Source: Zoogloea sp.
GTDB taxonomy: Bacteria > Pseudomonadota > Gammaproteobacteria > Burkholderiales > Rhodocyclaceae
DNA: 64,000 nt
Direction of reading: 5' to 3'
Assembly: GCF_023150065.1 (NCBI RefSeq)
Contig: NZ_JAKLLN010000017.1
Span: 1 to 64,000 of the forward strand
Of this stretch, positions 54,071-62,740 are shown one piece after another; within the stretch, counting starts at the first letter, position 1; each line of letters opens with the position of its first letter. Below the pieces are notes generated by a model that saw nothing but the letters and a program-made list of their open reading frames with translations, was not told the origin of the DNA and searched no databases. A program made the translations under genes and the position numbers.

Positions 54071-57000
54071 ATGTGGATCGTCAATATCGCCTTGCGGCGC
54101 CCCTACACCTTTCTGGTGATGGCGCTCCTCATCCTGCTGTCCATGCCCTATGTGCTGCGCAAGATGTCCACCGACATCCTGCCGGCCATCGACATCCCGG
54201 TCGTGGCGATGATGTATGGCTACGGTGGGCTGTCCGCGCCCGAGATCTACAGCCGCATCACACGCTCGGCCGAGCGCGCCATGACCCAGTCCGTAGACAA
54301 CGTGGAGCACACCGAGTCCTTCTCGGTAAATGGCGTGGCAGTGATCAAGGTCTTCTTCCAGCCCGGCACCCACATCGGCACCGCCCTGGCCCAGGTCCAG
54401 GCCGCCGCCAACTCGGCCTACCGCTCCATGCCAGTGGGGGTGGCCCCGCCCCAGGTGGTGGAATACTCGGCCACCGACCTGCCCCTGCTGCAGCTGGGGG
54501 TGTCCAGCGCCACGCTGCCCGAAACCGAGGTGGCGGAGCTGACCAATGACGTGATCCGCAGCACCCTGCGGATGAAGAAGGGCATCGAGATGACGGCCCC
54601 CTACGGGGCGCGCAACCGGCAGATCTCGGTGGACATCGACGCCGCCGCCCTGCACGCCCGGGGCCTGACCCCCGCTGACGTCACCAACGCGATTGGCGCC
54701 CAGACCTTGACCCTGCCCACCGGCAGCATCAGGATCGGCGAGACCGAATACGACGTGGCGCTCAACGGCTCGGTGGCCAGCCTGGCGCAGATCGGCGAGA
54801 TCCCTATCCGTACTTCCGACGGCCAGACCATCCAGGTGCGCGACGTGGCCAGCGTGCGCGACGGCGCCGGCCCCCTCACCACCATCGTCCGTCAGAACGG
54901 CGACCGGGGCATCCTCACCTCCATCTTCAAGGTCGGCGGGGCGTCCACCCTCGAAGTGGTGGACAACGTGCGCTCGGCCATCCCCGGCATCCTCCAGAAG
55001 CTGCCCGAGGACATCGACGTGCAGCTGATGTTCGACCAGTCCCTGTTCGTGCGGGCAGCCATCGGCAACGTGCTCCACGAAGCCCTGATCGCCGCAGCCC
55101 TCACCGCCGCGATGATCCTGCTCTTCCTGGGCAACTGGCGCAGCACCTGCATCATCGCCGTATCCATTCCCCTGTCGATCATGTGTTCGCTGATCGTGCT
55201 CTACCTGCTCGGCGAAACCCTCAACCTGATGACCCTCGGGGGTCTGGCCCTGGCGGTGGGCATCCTGGTGGATGACGCCACCGTCGAGATCGAGAACATC
55301 GAGCGCCAGATGGCCCTGGGCAAGGGCCCCCGCCAGGCCATCCTCGACGGCGCCCGGGAGATTGCGGCGCCGGCCTTCGTGTCCACCCTGTGCATCTGCA
55401 TCGTCTTCGTGCCCATGTTCTTCCTCACCGGGGTGGCCCGCTCCCTGTTCGTCCCCCTGGCGGAGGCGGTGGTATTTGCGATGCTCGCCTCCTACATCCT
55501 GTCACGTACCCTGGTGCCGACCCTGGTGATGTACATGATGGCCTCGACCCATGGCGCCCACCCGGCACGCAGTGGGGGCGGCAACGTGTTCCGGCGGGTC
55601 CATCTGCGCTTCGAAGCCGCCTTTTCGTCCCTGCAGGCCCATTACAGCGTGCTGCTGGCGGCCCTTCTCACGCAGCGCCGCCGCGTCGCCACCGCCTTCG
55701 CGGCAGCCTGTCTGCTGTCCCTCGGGTTGGTGCCGCTGCTCGGGCAGGACCTCTTCCCGGCGGTGGATGCGGGCCAGCTCCGCCTGCACCTGCGCGCCGC
55801 CTCGGGCACCCGCCTGGAGGAGATGCCGAAACTGGTGGACCAGGTGGAAAGCACCCTCCGTGAGCTCATTCCGGCACAAGAGCTCGGCGACATCCTGGAC
55901 ATCATCGGCGGCCCCTACAGCACCCGCAACACCGTGTTCGGCAACTCCGGCACCGCGGAAACCGCCGACACGGAGATCATGGTGTCCCTGCGCCCCGGCC
56001 ACGCGCCCAGCCAGGCCTACATGACCCGGCTGCGGGAGGTGCTTCCGGCACGTTTCCCGGGCGTCGAGTTCTATTTCCAGCCCGCCGACCAGGTCAGCCA
56101 GACCCTCAACTTCGGCACCCCAGCCCCCATCGACATCCAGTTCATCGGCGGCAAGCCCGCCGAGCTGATTCCCCTGGCGGTGGAGACCAACAACCGCCTG
56201 CGCCAGATTCCGGGCATCGTCGACGCCCACGTCTTCCAGCGCTGGAGCAAGCCCACCCTGGCCATCGACATGGACCGCACGCGCCTGCAGCAGCTCGGCC
56301 TGTCGGCCCGCGATGTGGCCCAGAACGTGATGATCTCCCTGTCCGGCAGCATGCAGGCGGCCCCGGCCTACTGGCTCAACCCGGCCAATGGCAACACCTA
56401 CACCATCGGCGTGCGCAGCCCGGAGACCGCTCTCGACAGCCTGGACGCGCTGATGCGCACCCCGGTGGGCAGTGGGGTCGAGGCACCCCGGCAGCTGGGC
56501 AGCGTAGTGTCCCTGTCCCGGGTGGCCCAGGCCCCGGCGCTGACCAGCTACAACACCCAGACCCTGTTCAACGTCTTCGCCAACGTGGAGGGCCGTGACC
56601 TGGGCAGCGTCAGCCGCGACATCGAACGCCTGCTTGACGAGATCCGGCCGAAGCTGCCCCGCGGGGTCGATCTGGTCCTGCGCGGTCAGGTGGAGACCCT
56701 GCATGCCTCCTTCACCGGCCTGGCCCTGGGCCTCGCCGTGGCCATCGCGCTGGTGTACCTGCTGCTGGTGGTCAATTTCCAGTCATGGCTGGATCCGCTG
56801 GTCATCATCAGCGCCCTGCCCGCCGCCCTGGCTGGCATTGCCTGGATCCTCTTCCTGTGGGGCACACCCCTGTCGGTACCTGCCCTCACCGGCACCATCA
56901 TGAGCATGGGCGTGGCCACCGCCAACTCCATCCTGCTGGTGTCCTTTGCACGGACGCGTCTGGCCGAAGGCGTACCGCCGCCCGGCGCCGCCCTGGAAGC

Positions 57001-57238
57001 CGCCACCACCCGCCTGCGCCCGGTGCTGATGACCGCCTTCGCGATGATCGCCGGCATGCTGCCCATGGCCCTTGGCCTGGGTGAAGGCGCCGAACAGAAC
57101 GCCCCCCTGGGCCGGGCCGTGATCGGCGGCCTGATCGCCGCCACCGCCTCGACTCTGCTCTTCGTCCCCCTGATCTTTGCCGGCGTGCACCAGCGGCTGG
57201 CGCGGCGGAGCCTGCCGCGGCACCCGGCGCCCGCCTGA
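54071..57238 (+). CDS. RND efflux permease (HAE-type, second system)
   Basis: 1055 residues with the twofold RND plan. It starts MWIVNIALRRPYTFLVMALLILLS. The proton-relay helix is GGLALAVGILVDDATVEIENIERQ near residue 395; the second half has GVATANSILLVSFARTRLAEG near 955. It is only distantly similar to MdtB/MdtC and belongs to the MMPL-like HAE group often paired with an adaptor encoded downstream rather than upstream. No outer-membrane factor gene is adjacent, so it probably borrows one. The adaptor gene begins 21 bases after the stop. Substrate unknown. Confidence 0.9.
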   Translation: MWIVNIALRRPYTFLVMALLILLSMPYVLRKMSTDILPAIDIPVVAMMYGYGGLSAPEIYSRITRSAERAMTQSVDNVEHTESFSVNGVAVIKVFFQPGTHIGTALAQVQAAANSAYRSMPVGVAPPQVVEYSATDLPLLQLGVSSATLPETEVAELTNDVIRSTLRMKKGIEMTAPYGARNRQISVDIDAAALHARGLTPADVTNAIGAQTLTLPTGSIRIGETEYDVALNGSVASLAQIGEIPIRTSDGQTIQVRDVASVRDGAGPLTTIVRQNGDRGILTSIFKVGGASTLEVVDNVRSAIPGILQKLPEDIDVQLMFDQSLFVRAAIGNVLHEALIAAALTAAMILLFLGNWRSTCIIAVSIPLSIMCSLIVLYLLGETLNLMTLGGLALAVGILVDDATVEIENIERQMALGKGPRQAILDGAREIAAPAFVSTLCICIVFVPMFFLTGVARSLFVPLAEAVVFAMLASYILSRTLVPTLVMYMMASTHGAHPARSGGGNVFRRVHLRFEAAFSSLQAHYSVLLAALLTQRRRVATAFAAACLLSLGLVPLLGQDLFPAVDAGQLRLHLRAASGTRLEEMPKLVDQVESTLRELIPAQELGDILDIIGGPYSTRNTVFGNSGTAETADTEIMVSLRPGHAPSQAYMTRLREVLPARFPGVEFYFQPADQVSQTLNFGTPAPIDIQFIGGKPAELIPLAVETNNRLRQIPGIVDAHVFQRWSKPTLAIDMDRTRLQQLGLSARDVAQNVMISLSGSMQAAPAYWLNPANGNTYTIGVRSPETALDSLDALMRTPVGSGVEAPRQLGSVVSLSRVAQAPALTSYNTQTLFNVFANVEGRDLGSVSRDIERLLDEIRPKLPRGVDLVLRGQVETLHASFTGLALGLAVAIALVYLLLVVNFQSWLDPLVIISALPAALAGIAWILFLWGTPLSVPALTGTIMSMGVATANSILLVSFARTRLAEGVPPPGAALEAATTRLRPVLMTAFAMIAGMLPMALGLGEGAEQNAPLGRAVIGGLIAATASTLLFVPLIFAGVHQRLARRSLPRHPAPA

Positions 57239-57259
57239 TCGACCACCGGAAACCCGACC

Positions 57260-58540
57260 ATGTCCGACCCCCACACTCCCTACCCCCCGGACCCTCCTGC
57301 CGTCACGCCGGGACACAGCCCTGGCAGCCCGAGCATGCGTCGCACCCGCTTCTTCGGCCTGGGCGTACTTGGCCTGCTGCTGGCCGGCGGCGGCCTGCGC
57401 CTGGCCTTCGAGCACCAGGAGGCCCGGGCCCTGGAGGCCCGCACCGCCAGCGCCACGGTTCGCCACGTCTCCACCGTGAAGGTCCGCCAGGGCAATGCCC
57501 AGCGCACCGTCACCCTGCCTGCCACCCTGCGCGGACGCAGCGAGACCATCATCCACGCCCGCAGCGCCGGCTACCTGAAGGCCTGGCACAAGACCATCGG
57601 TGACCGGGTGAAGAAGGGCGAACTTCTCGCCACCATCGACGCCCCCGAGCAGGATCAGGAGCTGGCCCAGGCCCAGGCAGCCCGCGATCAGGTCCAGGTG
57701 CGCCTCGACCTGGCCACCCAGACCCTGGTGCGCTGGGAAAAACTCAACGCCCTGGACAGCATCGCCAAGCAGGATGTGGACGAGAAGCGCAGCGCTGTGG
57801 CCCAGGCCCGGGCCGACCTGGCCGCAGTGAAGGCCAACCTGCGCCGCTTCGAGCAGATGAAGGAATTCCGGCGGGTAGTGGCGCCCTTCGATGGCGTCAT
57901 CACCCGGCGCAGCATCGAGATCGGCGATCTCATCGCCGCCAATGGCAAGGAACTCTTCGCCATCGCCCAGACCGACCCCCTGCACATCACCATCTGGGTG
58001 CCCCAGGTGTACGCCAGCGAAGTGAGCGCCGGCCAGGAGGTGGTCATCAGCCTGCCCGAGAACCCCGGCCACACCTACCACGCCCGGGTTGCCCATGCCG
58101 CCGGCGCCCTGGACCCGGGCAGCCGCGCGCGCCAGGTCGAACTCGTCCTGCCCAACCCCGACGGCAAGCTCCTGCCCGGCAGCTACGCCCAGGTCAGCCT
58201 GAGCCTGACCAGCGGCCTGAAGGCCCTGCTGGTGCCCACCAACACCCTGGTCACCGGCCAGGAAGGCATCCGCGTGATCAGCGTGACGGCCGACAACCGG
58301 ATCCGCTTCGTCCCGGTCCGGCTAGGCCGCGACCTGGGCCGGGACATCGAGATCCTCTCCGGCCTGGAAGCGGGAGAAGTCCTGGTCAGCAGCCCCTCAG
58401 ACCTCCTCACCGAAGGCGAAACCGTCACCCCGAAGGCCCTGCCCGACAAGGGCCGCCAGGCCCCCCCCGGCGACAAGCCTGCCGGCCCCAAGGCCGCCGC
58501 CAACAATACGCCCTCAAGCCCATCCGCAGCCAAGAGCTGA
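57260..58540 (+). CDS. RND efflux periplasmic adaptor (second system)
   Basis: 426 residues. An N-terminal anchor (residues ~29-46, FFGLGVLGLLLAGGGLRLAF) is followed by an adaptor core: lipoyl halves around RSAGYLKAWHKTIGDRVKKGELLATIDAPEQDQEL and VVAPFDGVITRRSIEIGDLIAANGKELFAI, a coiled-coil hairpin ~130-185, and barrel domains with IWVPQVYASEVSAGQEVVISLPEN. A Pro/Lys-rich tail follows. It is the partner of the upstream permease, with the gene order reversed relative to the mdt operon. Two small genes and a lipoprotein hydrolase continue the run. Confidence 0.9.
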   Translation: MSDPHTPYPPDPPAVTPGHSPGSPSMRRTRFFGLGVLGLLLAGGGLRLAFEHQEARALEARTASATVRHVSTVKVRQGNAQRTVTLPATLRGRSETIIHARSAGYLKAWHKTIGDRVKKGELLATIDAPEQDQELAQAQAARDQVQVRLDLATQTLVRWEKLNALDSIAKQDVDEKRSAVAQARADLAAVKANLRRFEQMKEFRRVVAPFDGVITRRSIEIGDLIAANGKELFAIAQTDPLHITIWVPQVYASEVSAGQEVVISLPENPGHTYHARVAHAAGALDPGSRARQVELVLPNPDGKLLPGSYAQVSLSLTSGLKALLVPTNTLVTGQEGIRVISVTADNRIRFVPVRLGRDLGRDIEILSGLEAGEVLVSSPSDLLTEGETVTPKALPDKGRQAPPGDKPAGPKAAANNTPSSPSAAKS

Positions 58541-58558
58541 CCCTCACCGGAGAAACCC

Positions 58559-58918
58559 ATGCCCCGCCTCACCGCCCCCCTGCTCGCCCTTGCCGCCGCC
58601 GTCACCCTGCCCGCCCACGCCGGGCGCATCGACAACGGCACCTGGGCCCACGCCTGCGGCCCCCGCCCGGCCACGGTCAACCTCGACCTGAAGAACGCCG
58701 ACGCCTTCAACAGAAGCGTCAGCGCGGTGAACACCTACCGCCAGACCCAGCGCGCCTGGCTGGACTGCCTGCAGAAGGAAGGCAACGCCGACATCAAGGC
58801 CACCAGTGACCTGATCAGCCAGACCATCAACAGCGAAGCCCAGGCCGCACGGGAAGCCAACGAGAAGATCGCCGCCGACGCCAAGACGGCAGACAACAAG
58901 TTCGGCGACGGCAAGTAA
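58559..58918 (+). CDS. Small exported protein of unknown function
   Basis: 119 residues with CCGGAG before the ATG. The signal peptide is cleaved near LPAHAG. The mature part (~100 residues) is charged and helical, with two Cys (Cys33 in HACGPRP and Cys70 in WLDCLQKEG) that could form a disulfide. No family is recognised. It lies 18 bases after the adaptor gene and 30 bases before another small gene, so it is part of the second RND operon and may be an accessory factor. Confidence 0.7.
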   Translation: MPRLTAPLLALAAAVTLPAHAGRIDNGTWAHACGPRPATVNLDLKNADAFNRSVSAVNTYRQTQRAWLDCLQKEGNADIKATSDLISQTINSEAQAAREANEKIAADAKTADNKFGDGK

Positions 58919-58948
58919 GCCCACAGCCCCATCGATATCGGAGCTCCC

Positions 58949-59119
58949 ATGATCCACACGCTGGCCACCGCAGGCCTCGTGCTCGCCGCCCTGGCCCTCT
59001 ACGCGGCCGGCGCCGACAGCGGCAGCGCCGGCTTCGTCATTGCCGGCGTGGCCTTCGAGATGGCATTCTGGGTCCGGCTGCTGCCCCGTCGGCCAAGCAG
59101 ACGCGATACCCCACCCTGA
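58949..59119 (+). CDS. Very small two-helix membrane protein
   Basis: 56 residues, with GGAG seven bases before the ATG. The translation starts MIHTLATAGLVLAALALYAAG (a membrane helix), then a short Gly/Ser loop, a second hydrophobic stretch (AGFVIAGVAFEMAFWV), and a basic tail ending RRPSRRDTPP. The ribosome site, hydrophobicity pattern and position between two real genes support it. The lipoprotein hydrolase gene starts two bases after its stop. Possibly a small regulator of the adjacent transporter; function unknown. Confidence 0.65.
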   Translation: MIHTLATAGLVLAALALYAAGADSGSAGFVIAGVAFEMAFWVRLLPRRPSRRDTPP

Positions 59120-59120
59120 G

Positions 59121-60005
59121 ATGACTGCCCGACACCGCTGCCGGACCGCCCTCGCCACCCTGCTCGCGCTGGTGGGTTTGGTCGGCTGCGCGAGCTTCGA
59201 GGGCCTGCAGGGCAGCCTGATCTTCCGGCCCACCGATGCGCAACTGGCCATCGACACGCCGGCCCTGACGGACATGCAGGAGCGCTGGATAGATTTCACC
59301 TCGACAGAGTCGGGCAAGCCGGTGCGCCTGCACGGCCTGTGGCAGGAGGCCGCCAGCGGGGCCCCGGATGCACCGGTGATCCTGTTTCTGCACGGCGCCC
59401 GCTGGGACGTGACCAGTTCGTCCTACCGCTTCCGGCGGCTGCGGGAGCTGGGCTTTGCAGTACTTGGCATCGACTACCGGGGCTTCGGCAAGAGCAGCCC
59501 CGACAGGCCCACCGAAACCCTGGCCTACGAGGACGCCCGCGCCGCCTGGGCCTGGCTGGCCCGGCAGCATCCCGGGCGGGCACGCTATGTCTATGGCCAC
59601 TCCCTCGGCGGCGCCATCGCCATCGACCTGGCCAGCCAGGTGAGCGACGAACAGGGGGTGATCGTGGAAGGCACCTTCACCTCCATCCCGGACGTGTTTT
59701 CCAGCTTCAGCTTCGGCTGGCTGCCCATCACGCCCATCATCACCCAGCGCTTCGCCTCGGTGGAAAAGGTCAGCCGCCTCGGCTCGCCGCTGCTCGTCCT
59801 GCACGGCGACAAGGACCGCCTCATCGAGCCCACCCTGGGCCGGCGCCTGTTCGACGCGGCCGCCGAACCCAAACGCTTCGTGCTGCTGGAGGGCGGCACC
59901 CACCGCAACGCCCAGCACGCCGACGCCAGCAAATACGCCCCCGCCCTGGCCGAACTGTTCAGGCTGCCTCGGAACGCTAGGGACGGTCTTCGGGACAGCC
60001 CCTAA
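59121..60005 (+). CDS. Lipoprotein alpha/beta hydrolase
   Basis: 294 residues from the ATG at 59121, which gives a lipobox (LVGLVGC, Cys23); the longer frame upstream would overlap the small gene. The alpha/beta-hydrolase triad is visible: Ser in YGHSLGGA, Asp in HGDKDRLIEP, and His in GGTHRN. The oxyanion motif HGARWDV is also present. It resembles BAAT/YfhR-type serine hydrolases facing the periplasm. The substrate is unknown. It is the last gene of the RND-linked run; its stop overlaps by three bases the tail of the convergent hipA-like gene. Confidence 0.88.
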   Translation: MTARHRCRTALATLLALVGLVGCASFEGLQGSLIFRPTDAQLAIDTPALTDMQERWIDFTSTESGKPVRLHGLWQEAASGAPDAPVILFLHGARWDVTSSSYRFRRLRELGFAVLGIDYRGFGKSSPDRPTETLAYEDARAAWAWLARQHPGRARYVYGHSLGGAIAIDLASQVSDEQGVIVEGTFTSIPDVFSSFSFGWLPITPIITQRFASVEKVSRLGSPLLVLHGDKDRLIEPTLGRRLFDAAAEPKRFVLLEGGTHRNAQHADASKYAPALAELFRLPRNARDGLRDSP

Positions 60006-61351
60006 GGCTTCCTGCGTGGCGACGCCAGGAGCTCGGACCGCCCGATGACCACGCGGGATCCATCAGGCGGAGCCGCATCGGAAAAGCCTGCCGCGGTAAT
60101 GGCACCATCGAGCCCCCGGAACTGCGGTGCCCGCTTGGGATCACGCAAGGACGAAATACCCTCGTTCCAGGCATGCACCATCTGCTTCGCGATACTGCGC
60201 CAGCGCGGCTCGTTCTTTGCAGCTTCAATCACCTCGCCCCCCACAGCAATCGCCGACTCGCACAAACGCTCGACCATCTCGGCGTACTGTCGCGGAGGGA
60301 TGCCGAGGCGCGAATTGAAGAATCGCTCGAGGGTCTTGCCGGCCCCCCAGGCCTGCCGCCCGTCAACGGCCAGGGCGGGAGGACTGGCGGCGTAGCGGGG
60401 ATAGGCCTGTGTGGTCACGATGTCATAGACAGGGGTGTAGCTCACGTCGGACAGCGAGGTGTAGTGGAGCGCGATGTTCTTCGCATGGCAGTCTGAATTG
60501 CGCACCACATAATTGGTCAGCAGGTGCCAGCCCAGGTGCTCCAGCTGAGCTCGCATCCGGGCCGCCGGCATGTAGGCACGCGTGGCCTGCACAACCCGCT
60601 CGGTGGTCGTCGCATATTTTTCGTGCGGAGGAAGCCCCAGCAAGGCACAGGCATCCTCAAAGCCATGGGTCGGAACACCCTGCTCGCTGACATCAAAGCG
60701 TTCCACCACCAGCACGCGTCCATCATCGGACATCCGGGTCCGGGCGACCGGCACCACCTCAAGGCGCTCAAGGACGCGCATGCTGTAGAACTCATTGAAG
60801 CCGAGCCACGGAGTGCTGTCGTCCGACCCCTTGACGATGTAGCGACTGGTGCGAAGCGTGGGCTTACCCGGCGGCATGACCGGCGCGAAATCGTCGGCTT
60901 GCGGCGCAATGAACTTCGGCACCATTCCTGAAATCGATGCACGGGCGTATCTGCGCACCAATGCCGCGAAGTGTGCGGTGGTGTGCTCCTCTTTCAGCAA
61001 GCTCTCTATGTGCAAGGGGGTCAGGTCGGCGCCGGGCGAGCCCCCCTCGGGCGTTACGGTGACCCGCCCGACGCCCATGCCACCCACTATCGCCAGCAGT
61101 GACAGATCCGTACCGTCAAGCAAGGGGCCAAACTCTTCGCGAATCACAGCCAGCAGGAAGCCTTCCGGAAGATTCTGTCGAAAGAAGGGATGCAGATCGC
61201 GCGGCCAGCGCCAGGGCGCCTCGCGTACAGGCATGGTCAGACTGACGAAGTCCTCCGGAGCGGCGCCCGGGAGATACTTCAACACGTACTCGTCGCGCTC
61301 ACGATAAAGCTGGGCGACGGTCCGGCCACCGACCTGCACATCGAGCCTCAC
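60002..61351 (-). CDS. hipA: HipA-like serine/threonine kinase toxin
   Basis: 449 residues, full HipA length. HipA_N spans ~1-105. The kinase core has SGMVPK (141-146, the activation/P-loop motif), IVKGS with Lys174, RFD (~218), catalytic NSDCHAKN (285-292, Asp287) and YDIV with the metal Asp310. HipA-type toxins phosphorylate translation components such as glutamyl-tRNA synthetase, halting growth until the antitoxin neutralises them. It overlaps the antitoxin gene by four bases. Its sequence differs from E. coli HipA, so the target may differ too. Confidence 0.9.
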   Translation of the reverse strand: MRLDVQVGGRTVAQLYRERDEYVLKYLPGAAPEDFVSLTMPVREAPWRWPRDLHPFFRQNLPEGFLLAVIREEFGPLLDGTDLSLLAIVGGMGVGRVTVTPEGGSPGADLTPLHIESLLKEEHTTAHFAALVRRYARASISGMVPKFIAPQADDFAPVMPPGKPTLRTSRYIVKGSDDSTPWLGFNEFYSMRVLERLEVVPVARTRMSDDGRVLVVERFDVSEQGVPTHGFEDACALLGLPPHEKYATTTERVVQATRAYMPAARMRAQLEHLGWHLLTNYVVRNSDCHAKNIALHYTSLSDVSYTPVYDIVTTQAYPRYAASPPALAVDGRQAWGAGKTLERFFNSRLGIPPRQYAEMVERLCESAIAVGGEVIEAAKNEPRWRSIAKQMVHAWNEGISSLRDPKRAPQFRGLDGAITAAGFSDAAPPDGSRVVIGRSELLASPRRKP

Positions 61352-61611
61352 GACAGATCACCTCCGCGCTGCTCGGCGAGAATGTCGTCGATCGTGCGCT
61401 GGTGGCCGCGCCGGACGAGCTTCAGGTCATGGCCGGCGGCCTCGAGGAGACGTAGCAGCACCGATACGCTCATGTCGCCCCTGGCCAGGGTTTCCATGCG
61501 CGCCACGGTCGTGCGTGCGACACCGGCACGCCGGGCAAGCTCATCCTGGCTCAAGCCGGCCTCTCGACGGGCGGTCTTGAGCATGTCAGCGATATCGAAA
61601 AGCGTAGTCAA
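61348..61611 (-). CDS. hipB: HipB-like antitoxin (XRE family)
   Basis: About 87 residues. It is a single helix-turn-helix domain: ARREAGLSQDELARRAGVARTTVARMETLARGDMSVSVLLRLLEAAG. The start is a TTG at 61609-61611 with GAGGG six bases upstream; an ATG nine codons later is possible but lacks a ribosome site. The antitoxin binds HipA and represses the operon. A candidate operator overlaps the start codon, and a second copy lies 41 bases upstream. Confidence 0.88.
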   Translation of the reverse strand: MTTLFDIADMLKTARREAGLSQDELARRAGVARTTVARMETLARGDMSVSVLLRLLEAAGHDLKLVRRGHQRTIDDILAEQRGGDLS

Positions 61612-61665
61612 TGTAGCCCTCGGGCATCAAATCAAGGCAAATCTGCCTAAAATGTAGCCCTTGGG
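61610..61665. promoter_or_regulatory. Twin operator-like direct repeats before hipBA
   Basis: AATGTAGCCCTCGGG (61610-61624) and AATGTAGCCCTTGGG (61651-61665) are 15-base direct repeats with one difference, spaced exactly 41 bases, or about four helical turns. One overlaps the hipB start and the other lies where the promoter should be. This is the expected pattern for cooperative repression by HipB with HipA. No other copy of the repeat was noticed in the window. Confidence 0.65.
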
Positions 61666-61778
61666 ACACACAGAAGCAAGCAGTCTCCGCCCTGTCCGGC
61701 GGCATATTTTCACCCCGCTCAACACCCCATCGCTGGAACGAGCGCCCTTACGCCCCCGCCCCGAAGCCCCCCGTCACC

Positions 61779-62597
61779 TCACGAACACGCCTCGGCCCCC
61801 TCGGGGATGCGGCCGGCCAGGGTGTTGGCGGTGGCCAGCACCGCGCCATTGCGGAAGGCCCACAGGCTGCCGGCCGGCATGGCGACCCAGTGTTCGTTGC
61901 GGGTCAGGGGCACGGTGGCGAGGAGCACGGAGCGCATGCCCGGATCGAGGCTGGTGGTGAGGTCCAGGCCCAGGTTGGCGTCCTGCAGGTGCACCTCGCC
62001 GAAGGGGGCCTGGCGGATCACGTAGTGCAGGCGGGTCGAGCAGTGGGCCAGCATCACGTCGCCGTCGGAGAGCAGGAAGTTGATGACCCCGTGGCGGGTC
62101 AGGGTGATGGCGGCCTCGCCCAGCCAGTCGAAGAGCACCTCCAGGGGCGGGCGGATGTGGCCGAAGCGGCGGCGCATCTCCTGCATCAGCCAGCAGAAGG
62201 CCCGCTCGCTGTCGGTGGTGCCGACGGGCCGGAAGCTCCCGTCGAAATCCGGGGTGAAATCCAGCAGGGTGCCGTTATGGGCAAAGGCCCAGTTGCTGCC
62301 CCACTGCTCGCGGGCGAAGGGGTGGGTGTTTTCCAGGCGCACGGCCCCCACGGTGGCCTTGCGGATGTGGGCGACGATGTTGCTCGCCGGAAAGGGGTGG
62401 TGGCTGATCATCTCCGCCAGCCGCGAGCGGCACGAGGGTTTCGGCTCATTGACGATGTGCAGCCCGGGGCCGTCGAAGAAGGCGATGCCCCAGCCGTCCC
62501 CATGCACGTCCGTGCCACCGCCCCGGGCCTTGAAACCCTTGAAGGAGAAGCAGATGTCGGTGGGCAGGTTGCTGTTGAGCCCGAGGAGCTGGCACAT
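61779..62597 (-). CDS. Class II glutamine amidotransferase (YafJ-like)
   Basis: 272 residues from the ATG 62595-62597; 43 further codons are open upstream. Cys2 at the mature N-terminus (MCQLLGLNSN) is the Ntn-type glutaminase nucleophile. Supporting motifs are GWGIAFFDG, ISHHPFPASNIVAHIRKATVG, NTHPFAREQWGSNWAFAHNGTL and TTDSERAFCWLM. Length and motifs match YafJ/DUF4127-independent stand-alone glutaminases, whose substrate is uncertain. It is a single gene between the hip operator region and a TonB receptor. Confidence 0.9.
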   Translation of the reverse strand: MCQLLGLNSNLPTDICFSFKGFKARGGGTDVHGDGWGIAFFDGPGLHIVNEPKPSCRSRLAEMISHHPFPASNIVAHIRKATVGAVRLENTHPFAREQWGSNWAFAHNGTLLDFTPDFDGSFRPVGTTDSERAFCWLMQEMRRRFGHIRPPLEVLFDWLGEAAITLTRHGVINFLLSDGDVMLAHCSTRLHYVIRQAPFGEVHLQDANLGLDLTTSLDPGMRSVLLATVPLTRNEHWVAMPAGSLWAFRNGAVLATANTLAGRIPEGAEACS

Positions 62598-62704
62598 GGT
62601 CGCCGGAATCAAGAAATGGGTCAGTGGGCCGGATTGCGCCGGGGCCTGTTGTGTTCTGAACGCACGAAGCCGGCGCCAGGTGGACCGGCTTCGCCAATCC
62701 GGCT

Positions 62705-62734
62705 CCCGGCCCGTGACACGGGTCACGGGCCGGG
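62705..62734. terminator. 13-bp hairpin at the 3' end of the TonB receptor gene
   Basis: CCCGGCCCGTGAC (62705-62717) pairs with GTCACGGGCCGGG (62722-62734) around the loop ACGG. It lies six bases beyond the stop codon of the minus-strand receptor gene. No T tract follows, so it may be a Rho-aided terminator or a stabilising hairpin. Confidence 0.55.
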
Positions 62735-62740
62735 GCGGCC

